Below are positions 36,265 to 45,328 of a DNA stretch of 64,000 nucleotides, one piece after another. The DNA is from Sporolactobacillus kofuensis. GTDB taxonomy: Bacteria > Bacillota > Bacilli > Bacillales > Sporolactobacillaceae. Below the pieces are notes generated by a model, which saw only the letters and a program-made list of their open reading frames with translations, had not been told where the DNA came from and searched no databases. The stretch covers positions 205,303-269,302 of the forward strand of contig NZ_JBHSTQ010000004.1 in assembly GCF_042660205.1 (NCBI RefSeq), given 5' to 3'. The position numbers and the translations under genes are program-made. Every line of letters begins with the position of its first letter. The first letter of the stretch is position 1.

Positions 36265-36277
36265 TATGAAGTGATCT

Positions 36278-36340
36278 AGGAGGTGATAATTGAACCAAAG
36301 GAAGAAAAAATTGAACCGAACCAGTCTAAAATCAACCTAA
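36278..36340 (+). other. Orphan Shine-Dalgarno with 16-codon ORF
   Basis: AGGAGGTGAT (36278-36287) is followed by TTG at 36290 and 16 codons (LNQRKKKLNRTSLKST) before TAA at 36338. It may be a leader peptide, a remnant of a lost gene, or chance. Confidence 0.25.
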
Positions 36341-36608
36341 GAGCTAGAGCCGAACTTAAGGAACACGACGCACAAGTGATGTCTTATTTTTCGGAGCCTT
36401 CAATCCTATAGTAGGGCTCATGCAGTTAGACTTTGTAGAATAACATGGGAAACCATCTTTATTTTTAAAAACTATACGCACAATCAGTTTTCATTTGCTC
36501 GACGAAACCTGAAATCAGCGTGAAAAAAGAGGGCAGATTATATGACCCATACTAAGAATCCACACAATGAAGCGAATACATAAGTGGTGTAGCGCATTAC
36601 GTACTGGG
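36341..36608. other. Non-coding stretch upstream of ilvE
   Basis: No gene seen. GAGCC (36396-36400) can pair with GGCTC (36416-36420) across a 15-base loop; no T run follows. Confidence 0.35.
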
Positions 36609-36609
36609 T

Positions 36610-36618
36610 TGTTATAAT
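36610..36618 (+). promoter_or_regulatory. ilvE: Extended -10 element of ilvE promoter
   Basis: TGT-TATAAT, 37 bases before the start codon; no good -35. Confidence 0.45.
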
Positions 36619-36654
36619 CAAAGTATGACTATTAATCTTAGGGGGACTTGAATC

Positions 36655-37749
36655 ATGGGGCAGTCGATAACGTTCCATAAAGCTGATCAGTTAAAGAAGA
36701 AGCCTGATGCTGGTCAACTCGGTTTTGGAAAATATTTCACGGATTATATGTTCGAAATGGATTATACACTGGAAAAAGGTTGGCATGATCCAAAAATTGT
36801 TCCATACGGTCCTATTTCTCTGGACCCTGCAGCGACGATCTTTCATTATGGACAAGAAGTCTTTGAAGGGTTGAAAGCGTATCGTGCAGAAGATGGACGA
36901 ATCTTACTCTTCCGTCCAAACAAGAATATGGAACGCATGAATCAATCATGTGCACGCTTGAATATACCGAAAATTGATGAAAAATTTGTAGTCAAGGCAA
37001 TTAAAAAATTAGTTGCTGTAGAGCAGGATTGGATTCCTAATCAACCTGGGCAGTCTCTGTATATTCGTCCGTTTATTATTGGCACAGATGCTGCACTTGG
37101 CGTGCATCCATCATCCATGTATAAGCTTCTGATCATTCTGTCCCCCGTTGGGTCTTATTTTGGAAATTCGATGAGCCCTGTGAAGATCTATGTTGAGGAT
37201 GAATATGTTCGTGCGGTCAAGGGAGGCGTTGGGTTTGCCAAAACCTCAGGAAACTATGCAGCGAGCCTTAAAGCACAAACAAAATCTGAGGAACTCGGCT
37301 TCGACCAAGTTCTTTGGCTTGACGGTGTGGAACATAAATATATAGAAGAAGTCGGCAGCATGAACATCTTCTTTAAAATTGATGATGAAGTGTGGACTCC
37401 GGCTTTGAACGGCAGCATTCTGCCCGGCGTAACACGTAATTCTGTTATTGCTCTGCTTAAACATTGGGGCATTACGGTGAAAGAAAAGAGAATCTCTGTT
37501 AAGAAACTTTTCAAGAAAGCAGAAAAACAACAGCTGAAAGAAGTATTCGGTACGGGTACGGCTGCTGTAATCTCTCCTGTAGGCTTTCTCAAGTGGGAAG
37601 ATCATGTGATTAAAGTAGCCAATGGGGAAACCGGTAAACTTTCCAAGAAACTTTATGACACGTTAACTGGAATTCAGACTGGCAAGCAGAAGGATGAGTT
37701 AGGCTGGACTGAGGAAGTTAAAGTGGAAAAAGAAAAGGTTACTGAATAA
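36655..37749 (+). CDS. ilvE: Branched-chain amino acid aminotransferase
   Basis: A 364-residue class IV (fold type IV) PLP aminotransferase of the longer, eukaryote-like BCAT type, catalysing the last step of Leu, Ile and Val synthesis and the first of their breakdown. Motifs: FHYGQEVFEGLKAYR, LYIRPFIIGTDAALGVHPS, the PLP-Lys segment GVGFAKTSGNYAASL, LWLDGVEHKYIEEVGSMNIFF and FGTGTAAVISPVG. TTAGGGGGAC precedes the ATG. Single gene with its own promoter and terminator. Confidence 0.96.
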   Translation: MGQSITFHKADQLKKKPDAGQLGFGKYFTDYMFEMDYTLEKGWHDPKIVPYGPISLDPAATIFHYGQEVFEGLKAYRAEDGRILLFRPNKNMERMNQSCARLNIPKIDEKFVVKAIKKLVAVEQDWIPNQPGQSLYIRPFIIGTDAALGVHPSSMYKLLIILSPVGSYFGNSMSPVKIYVEDEYVRAVKGGVGFAKTSGNYAASLKAQTKSEELGFDQVLWLDGVEHKYIEEVGSMNIFFKIDDEVWTPALNGSILPGVTRNSVIALLKHWGITVKEKRISVKKLFKKAEKQQLKEVFGTGTAAVISPVGFLKWEDHVIKVANGETGKLSKKLYDTLTGIQTGKQKDELGWTEEVKVEKEKVTE

Positions 37750-37758
37750 GCAGATACC

Positions 37759-37797
37759 GAGAAAAGCCTCCGTGCAACGCACGTAGGCTTTTTCTTA
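37759..37797 (+). terminator. Terminator after ilvE
   Basis: GAGAAAAGCCT-CCGTGC/GCACG-AGGCTTTTTC stem-loop followed by T residues. Confidence 0.88.
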
Positions 37798-37810
37798 AGC
37801 TAAGAGTAAA

Positions 37811-37977
37811 AGTTTACTGTAAAGATGTGAGACGCCTGCGGGGCCGTTCCAGATGATTGCGAGTCAAGTGAGGACCCCCAGACTTTTGCCTGTACGAGGA
37901 AGCTCACGGATCACCCGCGGCAAGCGACCAATCAAAGCACAATGGATTGCGAAATAAGGACTAGGCGGTTTTAGCTG
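37811..37977 (+). repeat. Oriented intergenic repeat, copy H (long subtype)
   Basis: GATGTGAGACGCCTGCGGGG, CGTTCCAGATGATTGCGAG insert, GACCCCCAGACTTTTGCC, GAGGAAGCTCACGGATCACC, CGCGGCAAGCGACCAATC, and a degraded terminal hairpin GAAATAAGGACTAGGCGG. The 5' end is shortened. Confidence 0.8.
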
Positions 37978-37997
37978 TAGGGAGAGTGAAGGAACAT

Positions 37998-39161
37998 ATG
38001 GCATCAATGGAAGAACGAACAAACAGACGTGTCCGCGCTATTCAGATTAGCGGTATTCGCCAGTTTTTCAATAAATTAAAAGATTATCCTGGCGCAGTAT
38101 CCCTTACCATTGGGCAGCCAGATTTTGCAACACCAGATCATGTCAAACAAGCTGGAAAAACAGCGATTGATCAGAATAAAACGACCTATACGGCAAATGC
38201 CGGACTTCTTGAATTGAGACAGGCAATCGCCGGATATGTTGCTGAGAAATACAACCTTCACTACCAACCAGAATCAGAAATCATTACAACGGTTGGCGCA
38301 AGTGAAGCCATTGATCTAACATTTCGCACGTTACTTGAGGATGGAGATGAGGTCATACTTCCGGGTCCTGCCTACCCAGGATATGAGGCTCCGATAAAGT
38401 TAGCTGGAGGCATCCCGGTCTATATTGATACCCGCGAAACAGACTTCAAAATGACTGCAAAACAAATTGCAGATCACTTGAACGAAAAAACAAAGGCAAT
38501 TGTGCTCCCCTATCCATCCAATCCAACAGGATGCGTGCTCTCTGAGGGAGAAGTCGCAGCAATTGCGGAGGTACTCAAGAATAAATCCGTTTTTGTTGTT
38601 TCAGATGAAATTTATAGTGAGCTCACCTATGGACAGAAACATGTGTCAATTGCGTTATTTCCAGGTATGAAAGAGAAAACAGTAGTGATTAATGGATTAT
38701 CTAAGTCGCACGCCATGACTGGTTGGCGAATGGGATACGTTTTGGCAGATCAACCCATTGCCGACCAACTGATTAAGGTACACCAATACGGTATCTCTTG
38801 TATTACAAGCATTACTCAGTATGCGGCGATTGAGGCATTGACTACGGGCAAGCATGATGCGGAGCCGATGCGTCGCGCTTATAAAGAGCGGTTGGATTAT
38901 GTGATTGAGCGCCTTGAAGCAATGGGGATTGACGTTATACGTCCATCCGGTGCTTTCTATGTCTTTCCGTCCATCGCAAAATTTGGGATGTCCTCTGAGA
39001 CATTTGCCTTGAAACTGCTTGATGAAGAACGTCTTGCGGCCGTACCCGGCAGTGCCTTTTCCTCTTACGGAGAAGGGTATTTGCGCCTTTCTTATGCCTA
39101 TTCAATGGATGTATTGAAAGAAGGATTGGATCGACTGGAACGTTTTGTTTCTCGTTTGTAA
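37998..39161 (+). CDS. patA: PLP aminotransferase, PatA-like (N-acetyl-L,L-diaminopimelate aminotransferase type)
   Basis: A 387-residue class I aminotransferase. It reads closely with B. subtilis PatA over its length: VSLTIGQPDFATPDHV, YTANAGLLELRQAI, LPYPSNPTGCVLS, VSDEIYSELTYG and the PLP-Lys motif NGLSKSHAMTGWRMGY. PatA transaminates N-acetyl-diaminopimelate in the acetylase branch of lysine synthesis, though related enzymes act on other substrates. The ATG at 37998 has AAGGA just before it; the GTG at 37986 overlaps its ribosome site. Its proximity to the lysine-riboswitch permease fits a lysine role. Confidence 0.88.
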   Translation: MASMEERTNRRVRAIQISGIRQFFNKLKDYPGAVSLTIGQPDFATPDHVKQAGKTAIDQNKTTYTANAGLLELRQAIAGYVAEKYNLHYQPESEIITTVGASEAIDLTFRTLLEDGDEVILPGPAYPGYEAPIKLAGGIPVYIDTRETDFKMTAKQIADHLNEKTKAIVLPYPSNPTGCVLSEGEVAAIAEVLKNKSVFVVSDEIYSELTYGQKHVSIALFPGMKEKTVVINGLSKSHAMTGWRMGYVLADQPIADQLIKVHQYGISCITSITQYAAIEALTTGKHDAEPMRRAYKERLDYVIERLEAMGIDVIRPSGAFYVFPSIAKFGMSSETFALKLLDEERLAAVPGSAFSSYGEGYLRLSYAYSMDVLKEGLDRLERFVSRL

Positions 39162-39177
39162 TCTGTCACTTTGAATA

Positions 39178-39224
39178 ATGAAGGGAGTCGGGGAAAAAGA
39201 TTTTTCCTCGGCTCCCTTTTTTAC
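39178..39224. terminator. Terminator shared by patA and the hsp20 gene
   Basis: AAGGGAG-CGGGGAAAAA/TTTTTCC-CGGCTCCCTT stem, T run on the plus side; lies between convergent genes. Confidence 0.88.
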
Positions 39225-39226
39225 CC

Positions 39227-39691
39227 TTAGTCAATTGATAACGAATGCCCTTTTTTAGGGGTCTTTGGGCCATGGATCTTTAATAACCCATTCATATAGG
39301 ATGCTTGTGTACGGGAACGGTCAATCATGTACGGCAATGTGATCAGTCTCTCCGCATGGTCGAAGCGACGTTCATGGGAGTAAGCGCCCGTCTCTTTGTG
39401 CTGAGATTCCATTTCTACATCGTTTTCTACAATGATTTTCACATGATCATCGAGCAATTCAATATGAATATTTTCTCGCTTCGCACCCGGAAGCTCCGCC
39501 TCGACTACCCATTCGTTTTTTGTGTCATAGAGTCTAACCGGGAATCCGCCGCCTAAAGAATGGTTGCTGAAAAATTGATCAATCGATTTAAAAATATCGC
39601 CAAATGGATTACTTTGGAAAAATGCGTCGATATCATCCATCAAATTTCTTTTTATTGGCTGCTGTGGTTTCCGAGGATCTTTGTTGTCCAT
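39227..39691 (-). CDS. Small heat shock protein, Hsp20/alpha-crystallin family
   Basis: A 154-residue ATP-independent chaperone. A polar, Pro-rich N-terminus (about 1-48) leads to the alpha-crystallin domain (about 50-145), with VRLYDTKNEWVVEAELPGAKRENIHIEL and the conserved Y/F-x-R and GLLKI (SYMNGLLKIHGP) near the end. The C-terminal IxI motif is replaced by HSLSID. GAGGAGGAA precedes the ATG. Spore-forming Bacilli carry both cytosolic (YocM) and coat-associated (CotM/CotP) members; I cannot tell which this is. Confidence 0.9.
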   Translation of the reverse strand: MDNKDPRKPQQPIKRNLMDDIDAFFQSNPFGDIFKSIDQFFSNHSLGGGFPVRLYDTKNEWVVEAELPGAKRENIHIELLDDHVKIIVENDVEMESQHKETGAYSHERRFDHAERLITLPYMIDRSRTQASYMNGLLKIHGPKTPKKGHSLSID

Positions 39692-39894
39692 CTTGATTCC
39701 TCCTCATTGAGCTTATCTATGATCAGCATATGATTCAGTAGTTTATTTGTTTCATTGAAAGGAAAGAAAGGAAACAGTGAGTGCGGAGGAGCAGCAAATG
39801 TAAGGGAAGGTTGCTCATTTGTCTGTCTTGGTTATGTTAAGATGAAACTAACGCGTTACGAAAAGATCGGATAGAGGTAAAGGTGATTTCATTT

Positions 39895-41688
39895 ATGATC
39901 GACACAGCCCATCAAGCACTAAAAAAATATTTTGGCTATGATCAATTTAGAAAAGGTCAGGATCAGATTATTTCCAGACTTCTTGAACACAAAGATACGG
40001 TTGGGATCATGCCGACAGGCGGAGGCAAATCACTTTGCTACCAAATTCCAGCCCTTCTTTTTCCCGGTGTAACCTTAGTCATTTCACCTCTGATCTCGCT
40101 AATGAAAGATCAGGTTGATGCACTAGCAAATGCAGGCATCGCCGCTACTTATATAAATAGTTCTCTTACGTTTGAAGAAGGTAAAGAACGGTTGGCTTCT
40201 GCATCAAAAGGTGCTTATAAACTCGTGTATATAGCGCCGGAGCGTCTGGAGGTTCCAGACTTTATCCGTACATTGGAACGGATGAACGTATCACTGGTAG
40301 CGATTGACGAGGCCCATTGTATCTCGCAATGGGGGCATGATTTTCGGCCAAGCTATCGGGCAATTCCATCTCTTCTGGCTCGCTTTACGGACAAGCCTGC
40401 GGTAGCTGCCCTGACAGCTACCGCAACACCAAAAGTAACCATGGATATCTGCCAATTGTTAGACATAGACATGCAAGGGGTGGTGGTGACTGGCTTTGCA
40501 CGTGATAATTTACATTTCCAAGTGATCCGTGATCAGGACGAGGATACCTTTTTACTTGATTATTTAAAGAAAAATCAAGACCAACCGGGCATTGTCTATG
40601 CTGCAACACGCAAAGAAGTGGATCGATTGTATGATCGACTCTCAAGGAAGGGTCTCGCTGTTGGCCGGTATCATGCAGGACTTTCGGAACAGGAGCGAGC
40701 ATCTAGCCAGGAAGCCTTTCTCTATGATGACCTCACAGTACTTGTTGCGACCAATGCCTTTGGGATGGGCATAAACAAATCCAATGTTCGTTTTGTGGTC
40801 CATTACAATATGCCGCGAACGATTGAAGCCTATTACCAGGAGGCGGGACGAGCGGGACGCGATGGTGATCGGAGCGACTGTATTCTCCTATTCTCTCCGC
40901 AAGATATACGATTGCAGAAATTTTTCATTGATCAGTCAGAGATGGATGACGGATTAAAGCAAGCAGAATACCACAAGCTTGATCAAATGATTGGCTACTG
41001 TCATACAGAAATGTGCCTGCAATCTTATATTCTTCGTTATTTTGGTGAAAACGCCCCTGAAGGATGCGGACACTGCGGGAATTGTTTAGATACAAGGGAT
41101 AAGATGGATGTAACCATTGATGCGCAAAAAGTGCTCTCTTGCGTGAAACGGATGCGCGAACGTTATGGGAAAACGATGGTTACAAAAGTGCTTGCCGGTG
41201 CAGCGGATCAGAAAATCTTATCGTTCCACCTGAATCGTTTACCCACTTATGGCATCATGAAGGCGCAAACGCAAAAGAACATTAACGCGTTCATTGATTT
41301 CTTAACTGCCGAGCAGTACTTAGAGCAACAAGGAGGAGCCTATCCGACGCTCGCACTGAGCGCCCGCTCAGTAGCGGTACTCAAAGGTGAAGAAAAAGTC
41401 TTTAAAAAGGGACGTATTCAAGCGGAAAGACTTTCAGTTGATGATGCTCTATTTGAAGTGCTGAAGAAGGTGCGTAAGGACTTTGCGCAAAAGGAATTTG
41501 TCCCGCCTTATATCATTTTTTCGGATCAGTCATTGCGAGAAATGAGTGCGCGTTTACCTGCTACCGATCGTGACTTTTTAATGATTAAAGGGGTGGGCCA
41601 GCAGAAATTGGAAAAATACGGACGGTCCTTCATGGAGGCGATTGCGGCACATGAAGAGGTGCATGCCAAACAGACGGATCAGGTGTAA
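39895..41688 (+). CDS. recQ: ATP-dependent DNA helicase RecQ
   Basis: A 597-residue 3'-5' helicase in recombination and fork repair. Helicase motifs: GIMPTGGGKSLCYQ (Walker A, residues 38-51), VAIDEAHCISQWGHDFRPSY, ALTATATP, and YYQEAGRAGRDGD (motif VI). An RQC zinc-binding region has four Cys (CHTEMC, CGHCGNC). The C-terminal HRDC domain is at about 515-590 (PPYIIFSDQSLREM). The full RecQ layout separates it from the shorter RecS. ATG 39895 has AAAGGTG upstream; GTG 39883 is a possible alternative. Confidence 0.95.
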   Translation: MIDTAHQALKKYFGYDQFRKGQDQIISRLLEHKDTVGIMPTGGGKSLCYQIPALLFPGVTLVISPLISLMKDQVDALANAGIAATYINSSLTFEEGKERLASASKGAYKLVYIAPERLEVPDFIRTLERMNVSLVAIDEAHCISQWGHDFRPSYRAIPSLLARFTDKPAVAALTATATPKVTMDICQLLDIDMQGVVVTGFARDNLHFQVIRDQDEDTFLLDYLKKNQDQPGIVYAATRKEVDRLYDRLSRKGLAVGRYHAGLSEQERASSQEAFLYDDLTVLVATNAFGMGINKSNVRFVVHYNMPRTIEAYYQEAGRAGRDGDRSDCILLFSPQDIRLQKFFIDQSEMDDGLKQAEYHKLDQMIGYCHTEMCLQSYILRYFGENAPEGCGHCGNCLDTRDKMDVTIDAQKVLSCVKRMRERYGKTMVTKVLAGAADQKILSFHLNRLPTYGIMKAQTQKNINAFIDFLTAEQYLEQQGGAYPTLALSARSVAVLKGEEKVFKKGRIQAERLSVDDALFEVLKKVRKDFAQKEFVPPYIIFSDQSLREMSARLPATDRDFLMIKGVGQQKLEKYGRSFMEAIAAHEEVHAKQTDQV

Positions 41689-41736
41689 CCTCATCCATTT
41701 CTGCTTGAACGCTTATTGAATACTATTTTTTCCAGG

Positions 41737-41765
41737 TTGAAATGATGACGATGAACAGGTACAAT
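41737..41765 (+). promoter_or_regulatory. lysP: Promoter of the lysine riboswitch transcript
   Basis: TTGAAA - 17 bases - TACAAT, about 35 bases before the riboswitch core. Confidence 0.7.
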
Positions 41766-41799
41766 AAGTCCTGTTGTTTAAAAATCTCCTCGCAAGATT

Positions 41800-42093
41800 T
41801 AGAGGGGGTAGAGGCGCGGCAGTTAAGAGAAGCGTATCTGAGGCTAAGGGAAGTCGGACGATACGTGTAAGGAACTGTTGCCGAAGTGTGGTCGGTGCCC
41901 TTGCCGAACATGCTGGGTCCGTTTCCGAAAGGAGCGGGACTGTCACATGCATCATGCATGTGGAGTGCTATCGGGGAAGACGTGCGTGGAGTGAGTGGAT
42001 CAATCGACCTGAACAATCAAGGAGATCTTATGAACTTTACTATAATAAAGTACACCCGCTAAGAGCATTCTTGCGCTTTTGCGGGTGTTTTTA
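41800..42093 (+). promoter_or_regulatory. Lysine riboswitch (L box) with terminator
   Basis: The conserved L-box landmarks occur in order: GGTAGAGGCGC (41807-41817), TTAAGAGA, GCCGAAG (41880-41886), TGCTGGG, CTGTCA, and GAGTGCTATC (41963-41972). The 5' GGTAG pairs with the 3' CTATC as stem P1, and CACATGCAT/ATGCATGTG forms a perfect P5-like hairpin. Downstream, ACACCCGC (42052-42059) pairs with GCGGGTGT (42081-42088) followed by TTTTTA, an intrinsic terminator. Lysine binding should therefore stop transcription before the permease gene. Confidence 0.93.
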
Positions 42094-42152
42094 CTTTTCC
42101 ATTCGTGTTCGTCACATGTTTCCCCCGAAATACAGAGAGGGAGAGAAAGAAA

Positions 42153-43604
42153 GTGAAGCAAGTAAAGACAAATCAATTAAAGAGAGGATTGAAGTCGCGT
42201 CATTTGACCATGATTGCGCTTGGTGGCGCAATCGGTACAGGACTTTTCCTCGCAAGTGGTAATGCAATCTACACAGCAGGTCCGGGAGGTGCTCTTCTCG
42301 CTTATGGGCTAACCGGAATCATGGTCTATTTTTTGATGACCAGTTTGGGAGAACTAGCCACCTACATGCCGACAAGTGGCTCCTTCAGTACTTATGCTAC
42401 ACGTTTTGTGGATCCTTCTTTTGGTTTTGCACTGGGCTGGAACTATTGGTACAACTGGGCAATCACCATTGCGAGTGAATTGTCTGCAGCGACATTGATT
42501 ATGAAATTCTGGTTTCCGCATAGTTCATCCATTCTTTGGAGCGGGTTATTTCTACTCATCATCTTTTTACTTAATGCGCTTACCGTTAAGGGGTATGGAG
42601 AATCTGAATATTGGTTTGCATTTATCAAAGTGGCAACCGTCATTATCTTTAGTATTCTCGGCTTGTTGATGATCTTTCGTGTTATGGGCGGCGGTGTTCC
42701 TGGCTTTCATAATTTCGCTATTGGCGACGCACCGTTCCACGGCGGCTTTCTGGCAGCCTTTGGTGTTTTTCTAGCCGCAGGCTACTCATTCCAAGGAACA
42801 GAATTGCTTGGCGTGAGTGCAGGTGAGAGTGAACACCCGGAGAAAAACGTGCCGAAAGCGATGAATACGATTTTTTGGCGAATCTTGCTCTTTTATATTC
42901 TCGCAATCTTTATCATCGCAATGATTATCCCCTATACGAATCAAAACTTGTCGGCAACGGATAAGGTTATGGTGAGCCCGTTCACACTGGTCTTCCAGCG
43001 GGCAGGTCTTGCTGTTGCAGCCTCAGTAATGAATGCTGTAATCTTGACGGCAGTACTTTCGGCAGGTAATTCAGGACTGTACGCATCAACGCGTATGCTT
43101 TATGCACTGGCTAAGAAGGGTAAAGCACCGAAATTTCTTGGCTATGTGACACGTCATGGGATTCCGATCTGGTCACTCATTGTTACGGCAGCCTTTGGGC
43201 TTTTGGCATTCTTTGCCTCTGGATTTGGGGACGGTGTTGTCTATAACTGGTTGCTCAGTGCCTCAGGTATGTGCGGCTTCATTGCATGGCTAGGTATTGC
43301 AATCAGTCATTATCGGTTCCGCCGTGCTTATGTTGCCCAAGGTGGGAAACTTAGTGATCTGCCTTATCGTGCGAAATGGTTCCCGTTTGGACCTTTGTTT
43401 GCCTTTGCAGTATGCATGATTGTGGTTATCGGCCAGAGTTTTGGTGCTTTTTCCGATGGACGAATAGACTGGGGCAGCATTATTGCCGCATATATCGGTA
43501 TTCCTATTTTTCTTGCGGTATGGCTCATAGCAAAATGGAAGATGAAGGCAAAACTGATTCCACTTGAAAAATGTGATCTTTCACGTGAACTAACGGAAGA
43601 TTAA
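42153..43604 (+). CDS. lysP: Lysine-specific permease (AAT/APC family)
   Basis: A 483-residue transporter with 12 predicted membrane helices. LKSRHLTMIALGGAIGTGLFLASG at the start is the amino acid transporter signature; SFQGTELLGVSAGESEHPEKNVPKAM and the SGNSGLYASTRMLYALA block are shared with LysP. The start is GTG 42153 with GAGAGGGAGAG upstream; the frame is open to 42105, but that part lies inside the riboswitch terminator. Family membership alone would leave the substrate open among basic and other amino acids; the lysine riboswitch directly upstream makes lysine very likely. Single gene. Confidence 0.93.
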   Translation: MKQVKTNQLKRGLKSRHLTMIALGGAIGTGLFLASGNAIYTAGPGGALLAYGLTGIMVYFLMTSLGELATYMPTSGSFSTYATRFVDPSFGFALGWNYWYNWAITIASELSAATLIMKFWFPHSSSILWSGLFLLIIFLLNALTVKGYGESEYWFAFIKVATVIIFSILGLLMIFRVMGGGVPGFHNFAIGDAPFHGGFLAAFGVFLAAGYSFQGTELLGVSAGESEHPEKNVPKAMNTIFWRILLFYILAIFIIAMIIPYTNQNLSATDKVMVSPFTLVFQRAGLAVAASVMNAVILTAVLSAGNSGLYASTRMLYALAKKGKAPKFLGYVTRHGIPIWSLIVTAAFGLLAFFASGFGDGVVYNWLLSASGMCGFIAWLGIAISHYRFRRAYVAQGGKLSDLPYRAKWFPFGPLFAFAVCMIVVIGQSFGAFSDGRIDWGSIIAAYIGIPIFLAVWLIAKWKMKAKLIPLEKCDLSRELTED

Positions 43605-43738
43605 TTCATTTTTTTGAGGATCGATGGTTTTGATTGACTTAAGATGGGGAAATGCTCGATTCGTGTTAAAATATAGAAAAATGGTTAAGCTGCACGAATA
43701 GCGGCCAAACGTATTTTAATAGGAAAAGAGGAATGCAC

Positions 43739-44065
43739 ATGCATGCATTATTGCAGATTCACGGCCTCGTGTGGGGTCTTGTCGTTATTCTCTTTATTTT
43801 CAGCTTCATGTTTTCTCAACAAAAAGCGTGGAGTATGGGATTAAGACTCACTTATCTTGTGATGATCATCACTGGGGTATGGATGCTCTTTTTGATTCAT
43901 TTTCCACTCATGCTGGTGATCAAAGGCGTGCTTTCAATCGGTTTAATCGGTTTGATGGAAATGGCGCTTGGCAAACGTAAGAAGCACGAACGGACAGGAA
44001 TTTTTCTTGTTCTGATTGCTGTATTTCTGATCCTGATTCTCCTTATTGGTTATCACGTTATTTAA
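43739..44065 (+). CDS. DUF1516 (YisL-like) membrane protein
   Basis: A 108-residue protein with four predicted membrane helices; HIHGLVW-like start, LTYLVMIITGVWML, IKGVLSIGLIGLMEMALGKRKK and a C-terminal helix match the YisL family. Function unknown. I prefer the ATG at 43739 because GAAAAGAGG is then 7 bases away; ATG 43733 would be one base from it. Single gene with a strong terminator. Confidence 0.8.
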   Translation: MHALLQIHGLVWGLVVILFIFSFMFSQQKAWSMGLRLTYLVMIITGVWMLFLIHFPLMLVIKGVLSIGLIGLMEMALGKRKKHERTGIFLVLIAVFLILILLIGYHVI

Positions 44066-44085
44066 TTGCCAGCGATTCAATGCAC

Positions 44086-44129
44086 ATAAAAAAGAACTTT
44101 TCCCACATCTGGGAAAAGTTCTTTTTTAC
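44086..44129. terminator. Bidirectional terminator
   Basis: AAAAGAACTTTTCCC/GGGAAAAGTTCTTTT stem with A and T runs outside; shared by the YisL-like gene and the convergent aminotransferase gene. Confidence 0.92.
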
Positions 44130-44134
44130 TAGAA

Positions 44135-45328
44135 TTAATTTTGTACGGGTGTTTCTTTGAGAAGACCAGAATTTTTGATACGTTCTGCTGCTTCTTTCAA
44201 TCGTTCCTCGGGTTCTAGCAAACTGACACGGACAAATTGATCGCCATATGTGCCAAATCCGACACCGGGTGAGACGGCGACATGTGCCCGTTCAAGAAGA
44301 GCATCGGTAAAGGTTTCTGAGGTATAGCCTTCCGGAACTTTGAACCAACAAAAGAATGACCCTTTTGGTGCTTGGACGTCCCAGCCAATCGCTTGCATAC
44401 TCGAAACAAGTACATTACGCCGTTGTTCATAGAGCGCACACAAGTCTTTTACGGATTGCTGCGAGCCGAGCAGAGCTTCTGCGGCCGCATCCTGAATCGC
44501 ACTCGGAACATCGGAATGATCAATATCATGGAAGCGGCTGAGCGCTTGAATGATTGATGCATTACCCACTGCAAATCCGATTCGGAAACCTGCCATATTG
44601 TATGTCTTTGAAAAGGTGTAGAGCTCAATTCCTTGTTCCTTCGCACCTGGAGTTTGCAGAAAACTAAGTGGACGTTTGCCATCAAAACCAAACGCTCCAT
44701 AGGCAAAGTCATGCACAACCGGAATATGTTGTTCCTGTGAGAATGCAACAGTATCTGCAAAGAATTTCTCCGTTGCGATTGCCCCGGTTGGATTATTCGG
44801 ATAGTTAAGCATGAGCAGACGCGCCTTCTGCAAAGCTGATTTAGGTATTTTTGTATAATTAGGTAAAAATCCGTCTTCAGCACGGACGGGAATGCCATAG
44901 ACATCTGCATCTGCTAATGAAGGACAAACAAAATACATCGGATAGCCCGGATCAGTAGTGAGCATGACATCCCCCGGATTCAGCAACGCCTGCGGAAGTG
45001 CAGCAATTGCGACGGTTGCTCCGTCAAACACAGTGACCTCCGTCTCAGGGTCGAGCGTAACACCATATTCATTTAAGTAGAACTGGCAAATGGCTGCTTT
45101 AAGAGACCGTTTGCCACCGGCCGGAGGATAGCCTTGATTTTCATGAAGTTGCGCAGCTTTATTCAACGCTTGAATGATTGTGTTGGGTGTGGGTTGGTCC
45201 GGGCTGCCGGTATGAAGTTGAAGGACATCGATGCCTTGCTTGACCACGGCATTGATCCGATGATCCATAGTCGTAAAGTAATTGTCGGGAAGCGCTTGTA
45301 CTAGCCGGGATGGAATGAATTCAGCCAT
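44135..45328 (-). CDS. Class I PLP aminotransferase, MtnE/DapL-like
   Basis: A 397-residue fold-type I aminotransferase. Diagnostic blocks: LQLHTGSPDQPTPN, YPPAGGKRSLKAAI, MLNYPNNPTGAIA, VVHDFAYGAFGFDGKRPLSFLQTPGAKE and the PLP-Lys motif YTFSKTYNMAGFRIGFAVGN. The wording is closest to B. subtilis MtnE (methionine-glutamine transaminase of the salvage pathway), and more distantly to LL-diaminopimelate aminotransferases. No other methionine salvage gene is in the window, so the substrate is left open. Single gene, convergent with the YisL-like gene. Confidence 0.85.
   Translation of the reverse strand: MAEFIPSRLVQALPDNYFTTMDHRINAVVKQGIDVLQLHTGSPDQPTPNTIIQALNKAAQLHENQGYPPAGGKRSLKAAICQFYLNEYGVTLDPETEVTVFDGATVAIAALPQALLNPGDVMLTTDPGYPMYFVCPSLADADVYGIPVRAEDGFLPNYTKIPKSALQKARLLMLNYPNNPTGAIATEKFFADTVAFSQEQHIPVVHDFAYGAFGFDGKRPLSFLQTPGAKEQGIELYTFSKTYNMAGFRIGFAVGNASIIQALSRFHDIDHSDVPSAIQDAAAEALLGSQQSVKDLCALYEQRRNVLVSSMQAIGWDVQAPKGSFFCWFKVPEGYTSETFTDALLERAHVAVSPGVGFGTYGDQFVRVSLLEPEERLKEAAERIKNSGLLKETPVQN

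Noticed and set aside
41774..42262. 162-residue ORF starting MFKNLLARFRGG
   Set aside because: It runs through the lysine riboswitch and its terminator; the conserved bases are explained by RNA structure.
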